A stretch of 64,000 nt of DNA, taken from the NCBI GenBank assembly GCA_015179125.1, contig WHVA01000061.1, positions 124,001 through 188,000 of the forward strand, in the 5' to 3' direction. Under the pieces are notes generated by a model. The model searched no databases, was not told where the DNA came from, and saw only the letters and a program-made list of their open reading frames with translations. Made by a program: the position numbers and the translations under genes. Source of the DNA: Gautieria morchelliformis (Eukaryota; Basidiomycota; Agaricomycetes; Gomphales; Gomphaceae). Below, one piece after another: positions 10,839 through 22,799 of the stretch; positions within the stretch are counted from its first letter, which is position 1; every line of letters begins with the position of its first letter.

Positions 10839-12854
10839 TCACCTCCATTTATCTGCATTCGTCGTTCTCGTCACTTCTTTGCAGCTGTCCGGCTTGTCCT
10901 CCATCAGTGCCGCGAACGCCGTCTCCCTCTCCTCAGGCGCTCTCCTCTCCTGTGCCCTCGCCGCTGTTTCCGTGAGTAACATCGCGTGGCTCTTCTCTCT
11001 CCCGTACCCTACATTCGATGGATCCGTCTGTGGGCCCTTAGAGAGGTTCTTCGGTGCGTTTTCTTCATCATTCTCCCTTTCCTCACTAACTCTCGAGTCT
11101 CCTGCCCCGTCCTGTTCTTCGGCTGTCCCTTCCACACGCTCCCCCTTCTGTCCCCCATCGAGCACATCCTCAAGCTCCTCTCCATGTCCCCCGTTGGGCT
11201 CATCCGTGCGCTCCCTCACTGTCGCCTCATCCCTTTCGCTCATTGGCTCGTCATTCGTGATAAGCTCGTCGTCTGGTGCGTCTTTCGACTCGATTGTCGG
11301 CTTCATATCGGGCTTCGGTGAGGATTGTGCCGAGTATGCAAACAGGTTGTTGATTTTTGTCCCTTTAGCAATGATTTCGTCGTCCATCAATAGTGAGGTG
11401 CCGGTGTGACTGAAAAGTACGTCAACCTTGGCCGTAGTCATCCGTCCTACTGAGAGAAGGTTGGCATTGAGTTTGGGGACGAAGAGGACGTTCTGTAGGG
11501 TCAGCACGAGTGGTGGCAGCAGGTATGGATAGTTCTGGATTGTAATGCGGATAGTACCCATCTGATTCGCTTTAAAGGATGCTCCACTGGCCGTATCAAC
11601 TGAAATCGTAGGGATTGTGTGGATTTCGTCGAACAAATCGATATTTCCACACAGGTGACTTGACGCAGCTGAGTCGACTAGCCATGTGTGGGTTCTGTCG
11701 TGTACGGCTGATGATGCTGGTGGATCTGTTGACAGAATGGTGCTGCTCGGGTCGGGACTGGCGACCTCGGTGAGGCGAGCCATCATGATTGTGTCCTTCG
11801 TTTGTCCGGCCAGGTGTGCCACTGTGCCCTGTGCAGGCGTGCCGGGCTGCAGGGTCTGCTGTTGGATGACTGGTGAGGGAATGGTACGATTTAGGGGGGT
11901 CTGAATATGTGAGTTGGACTGTCCTTGACTTGATCTCCAGGGTGTTTGCCCAGACAAACCACCCCCTGGAGAGAAACATCGTGAGGCCGAATGGCCAGGC
12001 CTTCCACAGTTGTTACACTGGTAAGGTGTTCCCTGAGTGGGCCGTGAAGCGTTACCGCGTTGCGGGTGATCGAAGTGTCCAGGGTATGTGTTCTGGTATG
12101 AGTTCTGGAAAGCTGGGTGATCGTTTATGAAATTAGCAGGACGATTTGATCTGGACTGAGCGATGAAGGCTGTGGCGGCCTGGCTGGATATCTCCAGCGC
12201 GTTGAGGTCGGCTTCGTGGGCCTCGAGGCGCTCCTCGATCACCTCAGGGTCACGGGTGATCATTCTGATGGTCTGGGCGACCGGCCTCCATGACTCGGGA
12301 ACGTTACAGAGCACTGTGGCCGCGTGAGTGGAGTCCGCGATTACTTCGCCCATATTTTTCAGCTGACTCCTGAATTCCTTCATGGTAGTCAGATATGATA
12401 CGACGGACTGCCCTTCAAGCATATGGTAGTTCTCGTATTTCGTCCTCACTATGCTGACCTTACTCGGGTCCGTAGACTCGAATCGCTTGATCAGTATCTT
12501 CCAAGCGTCACAAGCAAGGTCAGTATCATCGATGGCAGTCTGGAGTTCAGGGGAGATACATAGCATGACCTGGTTATATGCCGTATCGTTCCTGTCTCTC
12601 CACTTGTCGATGAGCTAGGAGAGTGGGATCGATCCTACGTGGGAGACATTGTCTGTCATGATGACGTTCTGGTCAGATGCGGATGGGGAAGGATCAGTGT
12701 CCGTGATGTTGGCATAGAGCCCTCGGTCCCTCACCGTGGCGAGGAGCTCTCGCTTCCACGAGACCCAGTTGTCTCGGCCAAGCTTGGGCTTTATATCTCG
12801 GAATTTATGTATGTCGTGCTTTGGGTAGGAAGTGAGGGTCGTGACGTGTGCCAT
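10839..12854 (-). pseudogene. Copia-type gag and aspartic protease, in-frame amber stop
   Basis: The frame from ATG at 12854 (MAHVTTL) reads a copia gag: WKRELLATV, then a TAG at 12615-12617 in the same frame, then LIDKWRDRND and the UBN2-like gag core. A zinc knuckle CNNCGRPGHSASRC (CX2CX4HX4C) follows, and the protease active site WLVDSAASSHLCG, the copia equivalent of DSGAT. After NLLSVGRMT-like sequence the expected integrase is replaced by an acidic, Glu/Asp-rich stretch of about 150 residues ending at 10839. One nonsense codon and loss of most of pol make it inactive. The acidic tail may come from an internal rearrangement. Confidence 0.8.
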
Positions 12855-13138
12855 CTCGATCGGTAGTCCTGAGACTTTTAATCTGTTGTTAGAATGCAAG
12901 GAGGGAGGCGGGGAGAGACGAAGGCCGGAACAAGACACGATGTGCACTATGCGCAAGAGATGAAACACTAGTGAGGACGCTGTTAACTCACTCAACCGGA
13001 CTCAAGCTATGTGAATGGACGGGCTGAAACTGATTGATTCATTGTAGCTACTGAGCTAGCTACTTATGCATACAGATGCATATGCGAGTGCTCGGTCAGG
13101 GGACAGCGGAGTGGGAACTAAATAGGAGTATCCTAATG

Positions 13139-13916
13139 TGGATAGGCCTGGGAACATGCCGGTTCACAGCACAGGCGGTGCTGACATAGTAAATAGAGAA
13201 GCAATATATGCCAGTTTACAACATGGATGTTTCCACTTTCCTTCCAGGAATTAACACCGAACTGTCCTGTGGCTGCAAGCTCAGCACACAACCTTATTCC
13301 CAATGACACATGGGCCACAGCACCGTCAGCATGTGTCACAAGAAGTACTCTATAAAACCAAAGTCAAGAAAAAAAACTGAAAATCAAATATATATAGGCA
13401 CTTACCACGAGCACCCCATCCTCTGGCAAGCCCCTGCATTTCCGAGCCCCCAAGCCTCCAGCCTGAGGCTTGCTCCCAGCTTCCCATTGCTTTTCCAGCT
13501 CGGCATTGAGAGCCTTCACCTTGCTCACAGCCGACTCCAGCACCGGGTGATCCTCCAGTGACATGAGCGGCAACAACTGTTCCGGCTCAGCTGGTTGTAT
13601 CTCGGCTTGCCATTGTCTTTCAGCCCACAGATCATCATCAAGCCTCTTCCGTTTCTTGGCCTTGGCTTTGGCTTCCTCAGCTTTCTTTGCAGCCTTGGCC
13701 TGTGCTTCCCATTCCTTGCATTCTTCCTCAGCTTTTCGGGCATCCTCCAGCCACCATTTTTCTATTGTGTCCTTGCGCTCTTGTGCAAGTCACCTTTTTT
13801 CCATTAATGCATTTTTGCATTCGTCTGCTTCATGCTCAGCCCTTGCAAGTTCCACATCAAACTCATCAACTTCATCAATGTTCATATTTTGGGCATCTGA
13901 CATTATTCACAAAGTT
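13139..13916 (-). pseudogene. Antisense accessory ORF of a gypsy element, N-terminal Cys-rich part
   Basis: From ATG at 13916 (MSDAQNMNIDEVDEFD) a charged coiled-coil region (ARKAEEECKEWEAQ, AKKAEEAKAKAKKRKR) runs to LPEDGVLV. A good intron follows (donor GTAAGT, acceptor TTTATAG near 13350). The next exon reads a Cys-rich block CDTC..RC..PCVIGNKVVC..ACSHRTVRC, like a zinc-binding module, interrupted by TGA codons where Trp or Arg is expected. A TGA also cuts the first exon (13796 area). It lies antisense, just upstream of a polypurine tract and LTR, an arrangement seen in some Agaricomycete gypsy elements. Function unknown. Confidence 0.45.
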
Positions 13917-14026
13917 TGATAATGATGGGAGAAGACAAGAAATGGAGACGTTAAACAAAGCCTATATAATCCTCCTGACCTGGTGATCTCTGGGATCTCG
14001 CTTATGGCCTCATGGGTTCTGCCATA

Positions 14027-14473
14027 AGGGGGAGGTACTGTTACGATCCATTCCCGAGTCCAGTTCCAAAGCCTTGGCTTTGGTACTCACCTGGGAAACC
14101 TCAGGTTCACTTAGCTTTCCTTGGTTCCCCTTCTTACTTGTCCATCACCCCTGATTCCCCTTCTTAGCTAGTTCCCCGTATGTTTGTCCCTTGGTTCCCT
14201 TTGTCCGCTAGTTCCGGTCACCTGCTTTACTATATAAACCCCCCAATTCTGTATGCTAGTTCCTTGGTTCAGATATTGACTTAGCTCCTCATACACTAAG
14301 CTCTCCTGCTTGATACTAAGTCTGATCCTTGGCTTATAGCCGAACCTGTTCCTGAAATTAGGGCAGAACACTGAGTGGGCGCAACCTACAAAGTTGAAGC
14401 CAAGCCCTCAGTTCCAAGCCTCAGCTTGGCTCTCATTTAAAGCCGAGTCTCAGTACAACATACAGTCTTAACA
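14027..14473 (+). repeat. Polypurine tract and Ty3/gypsy LTR (3' or solo)
   Basis: AAGGGGGAGGTAC (about 14025-14037) is a polypurine tract immediately before TGTTACGATCCATTCCC, and the block ends TCTTAACA at 14473, giving an LTR of 435 bases with TG...CA ends and a TATATAAACC promoter-like site near 14232. No matching 5' copy is in the window, but the orientation and position fit the 3' LTR of the gypsy remnant at 6.7-9.0 kb. Confidence 0.6.
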
Positions 14474-14690
14474 GGGACATGCTACAAACAAGAGACACAC
14501 TATGCATGCTATACTTGGGCAACATACTACATGTGGGGACACACTACAAAGCAGGGACATGCTATGCATGCTATACTTGAGGCACATGCTATGCTTGGGG
14601 ACATACTACAAACAAGGGACATGCTAGGCACACTACATGTGAGGACACACTATGCATGGGTACATGCTATACATGGGGGACACATGTCAT
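14474..14690. repeat. Degenerate short tandem repeats
   Basis: About ten loose copies of a 20-25 base unit around GGGGACATGCTATGCATGC / ACACACTAC, e.g. GGGACATGCTA, CTATGCATGCTATACTTG, GGACACACTA. Copies differ by substitutions and small indels. It begins exactly at the LTR end. Confidence 0.7.
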
Positions 14691-14959
14691 GATGTGTTTA
14701 TTGCCCATACTCAGATGCTCTGTTCTCCTATTTCTCACTCCACCTTCATGTTCGTTCTGATCGCCCTTGCCGTGTTCGGCAACCGATCCTCACTGTTTGT
14801 GCCATTTACCATGGCCACGCCATCGAAGCACGATCGACGTCCCTGAACTAACTTAACAGTCATCGCTGGGCCTATCACCTCCTCTGCTCAACCCTCTTTC
14901 GATGGTGTTCCTATGATCGGACTGCCATGACTTGTGTATTTCATGGACCTTGTTATCCC

Positions 14960-15957
14960 CATTTCCCCTTTTGCCACTCCTCCCCCTTTGTTCGCTCGGC
15001 TTTGCCCTCCACTTCAACCACTTCTCCCCTATGTCACACTCGTTCGCCCTTCCTCGCATTTCTCTGAACCGCTATTCGCTGCTCGCACATTTTGCCAGCA
15101 GGCACACCATCAAATATGATCAATACCATTTACCCAGCACAATGGTTCATCACTAACCCCATCATCTTCTTAATCCAACCCCTTTGGGTGTTCATATGGC
15201 CAAAGTGTGTTCGCAGGACGTCCCTTCCATAGGTCGTGCGGGATCAACCCAGTAGACGAAGAGTCCGTGCAGGGTAGCATGTATGCGGGTCCCAAGACAT
15301 GGTTTTGTACATGAATGCCTTCGCCACCTTTGCTCTCCGTTGTTTCATGTTCGCACTCTTCCCTCACTATATTGTATGTTTATTCCATCTACTTAGTATC
15401 ATGACTGCGCACCCCTATCCAACCCTGACTCACAACGGCCTCTTTCCTATTCGCTGATGCCTTACGAGCATTCGATATAAGTAGTTTACATTCGCATGTA
15501 TATTCTCCAGTTCAATTATCATACGTCGTCCATCTTGTGCAAACTTGACCTCGCTGTGATCATCATCTTGAGCCTTCTCTTGGAGATTTCTATCTTCGAC
15601 CAGCAGAGGACTTAGGCATCACTGGTGAGTTCTCATACTTCATCTTCGTTACCTTAGCCTTCGAACTATTTTCTGTGCTGTTGGCGAAGGGCTCCAAAGG
15701 AGCACCTTTGCCAGCGAAGGGATTGTCGCTACTTAGACAGCCCTTCCGTGACACCTTGCACGTTGTATCGTCAAGTGCCATGGGCCATTTCGCTACGACT
15801 GTAGATAGGGCGAGCCCCATCCAGGCAACCCTCCTATCTTGTGAACATTCATTGGTTCATGTATTCGCCGGACGGCATACTTATTCGCACAAGTCATTCG
15901 GGCATTCGCTGTGTTCACTAATACATGATATTAACGCCTAAAAACCAATCTTGACAA
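14960..15957 (+). repeat. Dispersed repeat, copy B (MITE-free)
   Basis: Homologue of 5130-6734 without the 622-base insertion. It ends CCTAAAAACCAATCTTGACAAC, as copy A does. The complete gypsy element starts 20 bases later. An internal partial duplication (CACCATCAAA... and CGCCATCGAAGCACGATCG blocks, about 14820 and 15105) suggests the repeat itself grew by tandem copying. Confidence 0.75.
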
Positions 15958-15976
15958 CACACAGACATGGGAGAAA

Positions 15977-16177
15977 TGTAAATAACCTATGTACATAGTG
16001 CTTAGCTAATGCCAGTGGGCCCCTTAGGGACCCACTGTACAGTTCATGCGTGGGAACCGGCCAGTGGTCCCCATCGCATCTTACCTTACACTGTCACTAC
16101 GTAGCATCCAGAATACCACTCATTGGTCAAGTTCTGTCTGCTCTTGTGACAAGAGGCATAAGATCTACATCTTTACA
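15977..16177 (+). repeat. 5' LTR of the gypsy element
   Basis: Begins TGTAAATAACC and ends ATCTTTACA. Matches 24895-25088 along its whole length. It has an extra GGGCCC-type indel near 16017 and C where the 3' copy has T at several places. Confidence 0.95.
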
Positions 16178-16315
16178 CCTTTTTGAACTATCCTGCGGTT
16201 GATTGCCACGCAACCAACCGATTGTGGATTCAGAGCAATCTTGAAAAAGATCACTGCATCAATGACTAAACATCATTGAGGCCCTCCAGTAGACCCTCTA
16301 CTGTCGGCTGCGAGC

Positions 16316-18940
16316 GTGATGATTCTACGCAGTCAAAGATGGACACGAGCCACGAGCTCACAGTCCATGCCCCAGGCGCAGCCCAGCGACACGACAGCTG
16401 ATGCAACCCTGGACCATGAATACAGGACACCTGAAGATGGAGAGATTGTAGATCTCACCGCCCTCATCCCCCCAATCAAGGACAAGGAAAATCCTGACCA
16501 CATCTCCCCGAGTGTGGTCGAGGAGGAGACGTCGCCGGGCAATAGACCGGCACTGCCCCCCAATCCCCTCTGCCCAGAGACAAAGGCAAAGGCAGAGAAG
16601 TCTTGCCGTGGTCAGACGGCAGAGCGTCACAATCGAGGCGGGCCCGAAGCCAAGACCTGAACCATCGCTTGCGAAGTCAAGCGACGACTATCATCCCCCA
16701 AGGAGGGACGAAGACAAAAAGACGAGCCCCTGATGATGGTCAGGGCTCAGAATACTCAAGCTTGAGCTCCAAGAGCTCAAGGACACATGCCATCAACAAC
16801 AAGATGGCTGAGGCAATGGCCAAACAGGTGCAGGACACACTGCCCCGGAATGCCCTCACAGGCCACAAGCACGAGCATATCGCATCGCAGCTTGATAACA
16901 TTGCATCTGCCCTCATGGAGTTTGGCAAGGAACTCCACCAGATCAAGGAGATCCAGCAACGGGACACTGCCATGCTGGAGGATGTCCAGACAGCCCTCCG
17001 CTCGCGCGGGGAACGCGGGATACCATGTCAAAGCTCGCGCCAGTCCGCAGCCAGTGAATGTGGCCACAACACGGAAGAACCACGCTGAAAAGAACTGGAC
17101 TGGCAGTGAATGCCACCGCCAGCTGCCCCGGTCAAACAGGATGTACAGTTCAGAAATGAACCCCAAGGAGAACCGGCTGCCCCCACGGACAGCCGTAAGA
17201 CGATCCAACAGATCGTCAGAGAGCAAATTGCCTCATAGCCAGACTCTGAGGCAATGACAGAGAGCTTAGAGCTCAAAGTGATGCACTGGCAGCGGAAAGA
17301 GGCCACAGCCACACACCACCATATGCGGGCCCTCGAACTGCTAGCCAGAAATGCCAAGGAAACGGTGGCCCAGAGCCACACCACTCAGCAGCCAGACAAG
17401 CAGCTCACGCGCGCCGTGCAGGAAGCACGACAAGTGTGCACAGCCTACAACAGCAGGCTGTACATCTGCAACGTGGGGCTGACGGGGGACACCTGGCACA
17501 GGACCCCCCCAGATCCAAGAGCACAAAAATGCTCCTGATCCCGAGCCCAACCCGGGCCTGGGTCCCATGAGGGCATACAATGGCCTGCCCTGCACAGCGT
17601 CACAGCTGCCTGAATGATCCATGGCCCTGACAGAAGGGCAGGGTATACCGGATCAGGCAGACGGCTCCCATGAGCTGTATGACAGGATCACACGGATGAT
17701 CCGCATGGCACTAGCAGACGCCGCCGACACAGACCCTGAAAAGTCTGTGCTAGCAAAAGCCGGTGTAACGCTGGCACACCCCAAACCATATGCCGGGGGA
17801 TCAGACCTCGAAGAGTTTGAGATCTTCGTCGCAGCCATCTTACGATGGCTGAAAATGAATTGTCTATTAGGGCCGACCAGCATAGACATGCAGGTCAGCT
17901 ATGTGGGCACATGCCTGACCGGCGAAGCCCAGGAATGGTTCCTCCGAAACATAGAACGTTTCAACCACCAGGTCCGCAATTGGACCCTGGAAACAGTGAT
18001 GCAGGGCCTTCAAAAAAGCTTCCTGCACACACTGACATACGACTATGCATCGAATAAATTCGACATGGTCATGCAGGGCATGAAAACCGTTCAGGAGATG
18101 CTGAACGAGCTCACAAAATAGGCGGCGCATATGATACAGCCGCCAGATGATTACATGTTCCAGAGACAGTTTGTGTCTGCGGTGCGTGAAATGTATGCAA
18201 TGAAGTCCTCAAAAAGGGCTATAACGCCGAGAGAAGCTCTTCGAAACAGCCCACATGATCAAGGAAGCATCCCGATATAACATGGGGATGCGCCAAGCAG
18301 AAAGCACAGCTGCATCAGCAAGTGCAGCCTGGCTTGCAGTGAGCAAGCTGGTGACACAGACAGGCCTGAACAGGCCTAGCCTGTTCCCAAGGAGTGGAGC
18401 ATCACAGTGACCTCCACCCCCACGCCCAGCTCAAGCTGGACGACCGCCCAAGGCCAAACAGCCTCAAGCGTCAGGATCGCCACTGAGACTGGCCCCACCA
18501 CCAAAAGCATTGGTCCAACCTAACAATCGACCCAGTGGTACTCAAAGCAGCACCATGTGCTTTGAATGCGGCCAACCTGGCCACAAAAAGGCAGAGTGTC
18601 CCCAACTTAGGTCCGGTATATGGAGAGCAGCCACGAGGCACAATGATGAAGATGAGGATCCAGATGCAGATCCCGAACAGAATTCTCTTCAACAGATTGA
18701 TGAAGAGGGGGAGGGTGATCCCCAACCCAATGAATCTCCGGACAATGGAGATGCGCCCGCTGAAGAGTGGGATCCCGAACCATCCCAATATTACGAATGG
18801 GATGAAGAGGTGGAAGACACTGCCTATAGATCCAGTGTGATCCTGATTGTGCTGGAGGACGACTCCACCATGAAAGTCATGGTGGCACACACATCGGCCA
18901 TGCCAGACAAGGCGGCCAAGCCGGTGTATCACCACTGAAG
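16316..18940 (+). pseudogene. Gypsy gag region with zinc knuckle
   Basis: The region is read in several frames. 16316-17088 gives a hydrophilic leader (HEYRTPEDGEIVDLTALIPP) and helical segments. 17621-18121 gives the capsid part (PYAGGSDLEEFEIFV, GEAQEWFLRN), ending at a TAG (18119-18121) where the gag frame would continue. The zinc knuckle CFECGQPGHKKAEC lies at 18558-18599, followed by an acidic linker. Gag would form the particle and bind RNA. Frameshifts and stops prevent a full product. Confidence 0.8.
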
Positions 18941-18954
18941 CAAGCACAGGACGC

Positions 18955-20930
18955 AGCCAACACACCCACACAACGAAAACCATACCCTCTCAAGGTACTG
19001 GGAGATAAACAGCGTGAAAGCCCACTCCCTGCTGGATAGCGGGAGCGAAGGGGTGCTACTGTCCCCTGAGTTTATGTGAGCCACAGGAATGAAGACATTC
19101 GCCCTGGAGCAGCTGATCACACTGCAATTGGCCTGCATAGGCAGTCATTCCACAATTAATTATGGAACGAACATGACCATTAAATTTGGTCGCGAAACTT
19201 ACGACAAATACTTTGACATAGCGAACATTGAATATTACAACAGGATATTAGGGATGCCGTTCCTAAGGAGAGTTGGCATCACCCTGGACTTCTCAAGCCC
19301 AGGGACAATCCGCAAGGGGGACGAGATAATCCCCATGGGCAAGGTATCATTCAGTGATAATAGGGTGCCGAGCGAAGGCAAGGGGCCAAGGGTGAGCAGG
19401 ATCACCCCGGCGCCGAAGCCAGGAGGATGACTCGCATAATGACTCATCCTCGAGCTCGCCCTACAATCATAGGGAGAGACACTCTCACCTGACGGTGAAA
19501 GTGATGGGAAAAAGAAAGGCGGTCCTGTGCGCCGTGGGACCTAATAGACGCACACAGCGCCTAATAGCTTCAAAACCAACCACCATCATCCTCACGGATG
19601 ACGACATCCCTCACCTCCACGAGGAATGGATGGAGAGGATCACTGACCTGGTCAGTGGAATCCCATTAGAGCTCCCGCCACTGCAGGAGATAAACCATGA
19701 GATCAATCTCATCAATCCCAACAAACACATGCAGTATCGCCTACCGAAGTGCCCCAAACACTTCCGAGAGGAACTGTCCATGAAGATAGAATGCTACACC
19801 GCTGCGAAGTGGTGGATACCAGCAGTTGCACAACAGGCAGTACCCATGCTATGCATGCCAAAGAAGAATGGTACACTGTGGACTGTCTTCAATCAGCGCC
19901 AGCAGAACAAAAACACTGTGAAGGACATTACACCCTTCCCAGATCAAAATATCATCCGTAGCAACATGGCTCGCTGTCAATATCGCACCAAACTCAATAT
20001 GTCCGAAGCATACCAGCAGATCCACATTCATCTGGATCATGTAGAAAAGACTGCCTTTGCTACGATCCTGGGCACCTTCAGGAGCCAGGTAATACAGATG
20101 GGAGATTGCAACGCGCTGTTGACATTCCAACAGCTGATAACGGCAATCTTCCGCAACTGCATAGGTCTCTTTGTCCATGTGTACATGGATGACATCTTCA
20201 TCTTCTCGCTCTCAATACAGGAGCACAAGGAGCACCTCTATATAGTCTTTGACAGACTGAGGAAGAACCACCTCTTTCTAAGCAAGAAAAAGGTTGACCT
20301 CTATTCCATACAAATGGAGTGCCTCAGCCACATCATTGATGGCCAAGGTGTACATGCCGACGAGGACAAAATGCAACGCATTCACGAGTGGCGAAGGCCG
20401 CAGACGTTCAACAACGTCCAGCGCTTCCTCAGACTGGTGCAATACCTGGCACACTACATGCCAGATGTTAGCGCATACACGACCCCCTTGTCGGGTTGTG
20501 CGCGGAACAATCATCCATTCGAATGGACCCCACTTCTTGACAAATGCTGGCAAAGCATTAAGGCATTGGCCTGTAAGGCCCCAATCCTGCATCCAATCGA
20601 CGCACCAAGCCCAGAGCCCATCTGGGTTATCACCGACGGATCAAAAGCTGGCATCAGTGCAGTCTACGGCCAAGGCCCCAACTAGAAAACCTGTCGGCCA
20701 GCCAGCTTCTTGTCAAAGAAGTTCAGTGTTGCTCAGCAACACTACAGAACTCACAAGAACGAGACAATCGCTGTGCTTGAGGCTCTCATGAAATGGGAGG
20801 ATAAACTCTGAGGATGAAGGTTCACCCTCGTCACAGATCACAAAGGGCTAGAATACTTTGAGACCCAAAAGAGCCTATCTGACCGCCAGGTCAGATGGTG
20901 GGAATTTTTGTCCCACTTCAACTTCAACAC
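18955..20930 (+). pseudogene. Gypsy protease, reverse transcriptase and RNase H
   Basis: Protease active site LLDSGSEG at 19035 onward, with a TGA at 19077-19079. The 19495-20685 frame is the reverse transcriptase: PLPPLQEINHEI-like start, RLPKCPKHF, and the catalytic YMDD at 20182-20193. RNase H starts with WVITDGSKAG and is cut by TAG at 20683-20685 (expected Trp) and by TGA at 20809-20811 and 20815-20817. After that TLVTDHKGLEYF and VHVDGVENKVADCLSRYYE complete the domain. Confidence 0.85.
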
Positions 20931-22740
20931 AGTTCATGTTGACGGAGTGGAGAACAAGGTGGCAGACTGCCTGTCACGCTACTATGAGAGCGACACGAGT
21001 GACGACAGTCACCCGGACCACGTCTTTGTGAACGCAGACGCGTGCTTAGACCCAGAAGGTGAGCTACTCCCCACCAACCGGTATATTGAGCTGCAAACAG
21101 CAGCAACGAGACAGTCTAACCACCTCACAGAGAAGATGGAGGTGCGGAGACTAGAGTCCGCCGCCTTGAACGAGGGCTCACAAGAGCCCAAGAACGGTGC
21201 CGCATCACCCGACAATGACAACAATGATGTCCGAGTCATCGCCACAGGCAACGATGGCGCACCACTGTGCCAGAGCATCAAACGAGGCGTAGACCTGTCC
21301 AAGGTCTTACGAGACACGTACCATAAGGACCCCATGTTCTCGAAGATCATGGAGCATTGGAACGTGCACCCGAGTTTCAGAATCTGGGACGTGCTGATTT
21401 GGACAAAGAATCAGCTCCGGAGAGACGTCATCACCATCCCCCAATCTGTTCTTCAGGGGGGAAGGAGGCTGATCAAAATCATTATCAATCGAGCACACCA
21501 GATAGTCGGTCACTACAGCCATCTGAAGACATCAAACTATGTTCAAAGGCCATACTGGTGGCCGGGCATGAACCTGGACATCGAGTCATTCTGCACATCA
21601 TGTGTGAAGTGCCAAATGACGAAGACTGGGCCACAACGGCCCAAGGGTTGACTAAACAGCCTACCCATTCCGGATAGGCTGTGGCAGTCGATCGACATCA
21701 ACTCCATGGGGCCCCTGCCCAAGTCGAATGACTGTGACTACCTAATGGTAGTCATCGACTGACTAACGTCGCACATCCACCTCGTCCCAACAACGATGAG
21801 CATGTCAGCCAAGGGAGTAGCCTGGCTGGTTCTGAAAGAATTCATCCGACTCCATGGAGTCCCGGACTCCATCGTCTCAGATAGAGACTCAAAGTTCATG
21901 TCTATCTCCTGGCATGAACTACAGCAACTCATGGGGACTAAACTCCTTATGTCGACTCCCTTCCATCCCAAACAGATGGAGTGACCAAGCATGCAAACCA
22001 CCGATCAACCAGATACTGCATGCTGTAGTCAGGGACGACCAAAGGGACTGGGCAGCAAAATGCCCAATGGTCAAGGTCGCCCTCAACAGCAAAGTCAGCG
22101 CAACCACAGGGTTCGTGCCCTTTGAGCTGAACCACGGCTATATGCCATGGATAGACTGCCCATAGCCACGGACACCCTGTTTAAGGGGGTAGCCGATTCA
22201 CACATCAGGCCAGATGGAACCTGATGGTGGCACATGATGCAATCATTGAGCATCGTGTGACGCAAATGTTTCATGCAAACAAGAAATGCACGGCAAGCAA
22301 CATGTATGCAGCCAACAACCGTGTTTACCTGTCAACCCAAAACCTGACTCTGCCAAAAGGAAGAGCCAGAAAACTTGTGCCGCAGTATATTGGACCATAC
22401 TGTATCATCAAGGCGCATAATGACGCCTCGACGGTGACCCTTGAACTCCCCAACGAGCTGAAAAGCCATCATATCTCACCGGTCTTCCATTCAAGTCTCG
22501 TATGACGATACAAGGCTAACAATGATGAACTGTTTCCTCATGATGAGGCCAAGTCATTTTATGACTTTGGATCAAACGATGACAAGGAGTGGCTCATTGA
22601 CAAGATTATCGCACACCAATGGATAAACTCGACGGACCTGGAGTTCCAGGTCTGCTGGACCCTAAGTGACGTAACATGGGAGCCCATGTATGTTATGCAA
22701 GGATATCAAAGCTCTAGATCACTACCTAGAGCTCTAGGGG
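20931..22740 (+). pseudogene. Gypsy integrase and chromodomain
   Basis: HHCC zinc finger with HQIVGHYSHLKT and CTSCVKCQ (about 21495-21620), TGA at 21649-21651, then the catalytic core with IDINSMGPLP and SDRDSKFMS. The usual third acidic residue region (near 21970) is frameshifted and has a TGA. The C-terminal part (LPKGRARKLVPQYIGPY, HHISPVFHSS) and a chromodomain (EWLIDKIIAHQW, FQVCWTLSDVTWEP, about 22590-22685) follow. Chromodomains steer integration to particular chromatin. Confidence 0.85.
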
Positions 22741-22799
22741 ATGGGCAAGCCACATGACCTCCCCAAGCGCCACTAGATGCATCAGTCACGTGCACACCA

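Larger units (their letters stand above)
9857..13138 (-). mobile_element. Ty1/copia relic, probably nested in a gypsy element
   Basis: On the minus strand: a gag-protease frame, then a non-coding stretch, a polypurine tract (CTTGAGGGGG, near 10448-10458) and an LTR beginning TGTGTTGTGAAACC at 10447. The LTR would extend down to about 9857, where the plus strand reads TGTAGATAAA. TGGAT occurs at both 9852-9856 and 13139-13143, which may be the target duplication, but no intact 5' LTR is visible at the high-coordinate end. Reverse transcriptase, RNase H and integrase are missing. Boundaries are therefore approximate. Confidence 0.5.

Noticed and set aside
10753-11409. 218-codon plus-strand ORF rich in Ser/Leu
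   Set aside because: Antisense of the copia acidic tail; composition reflects the complementary Glu/Asp codons.
14474-14690. CRISPR-like array
   Set aside because: Repeats are degenerate and contiguous without unique spacers, and the genome is eukaryotic.
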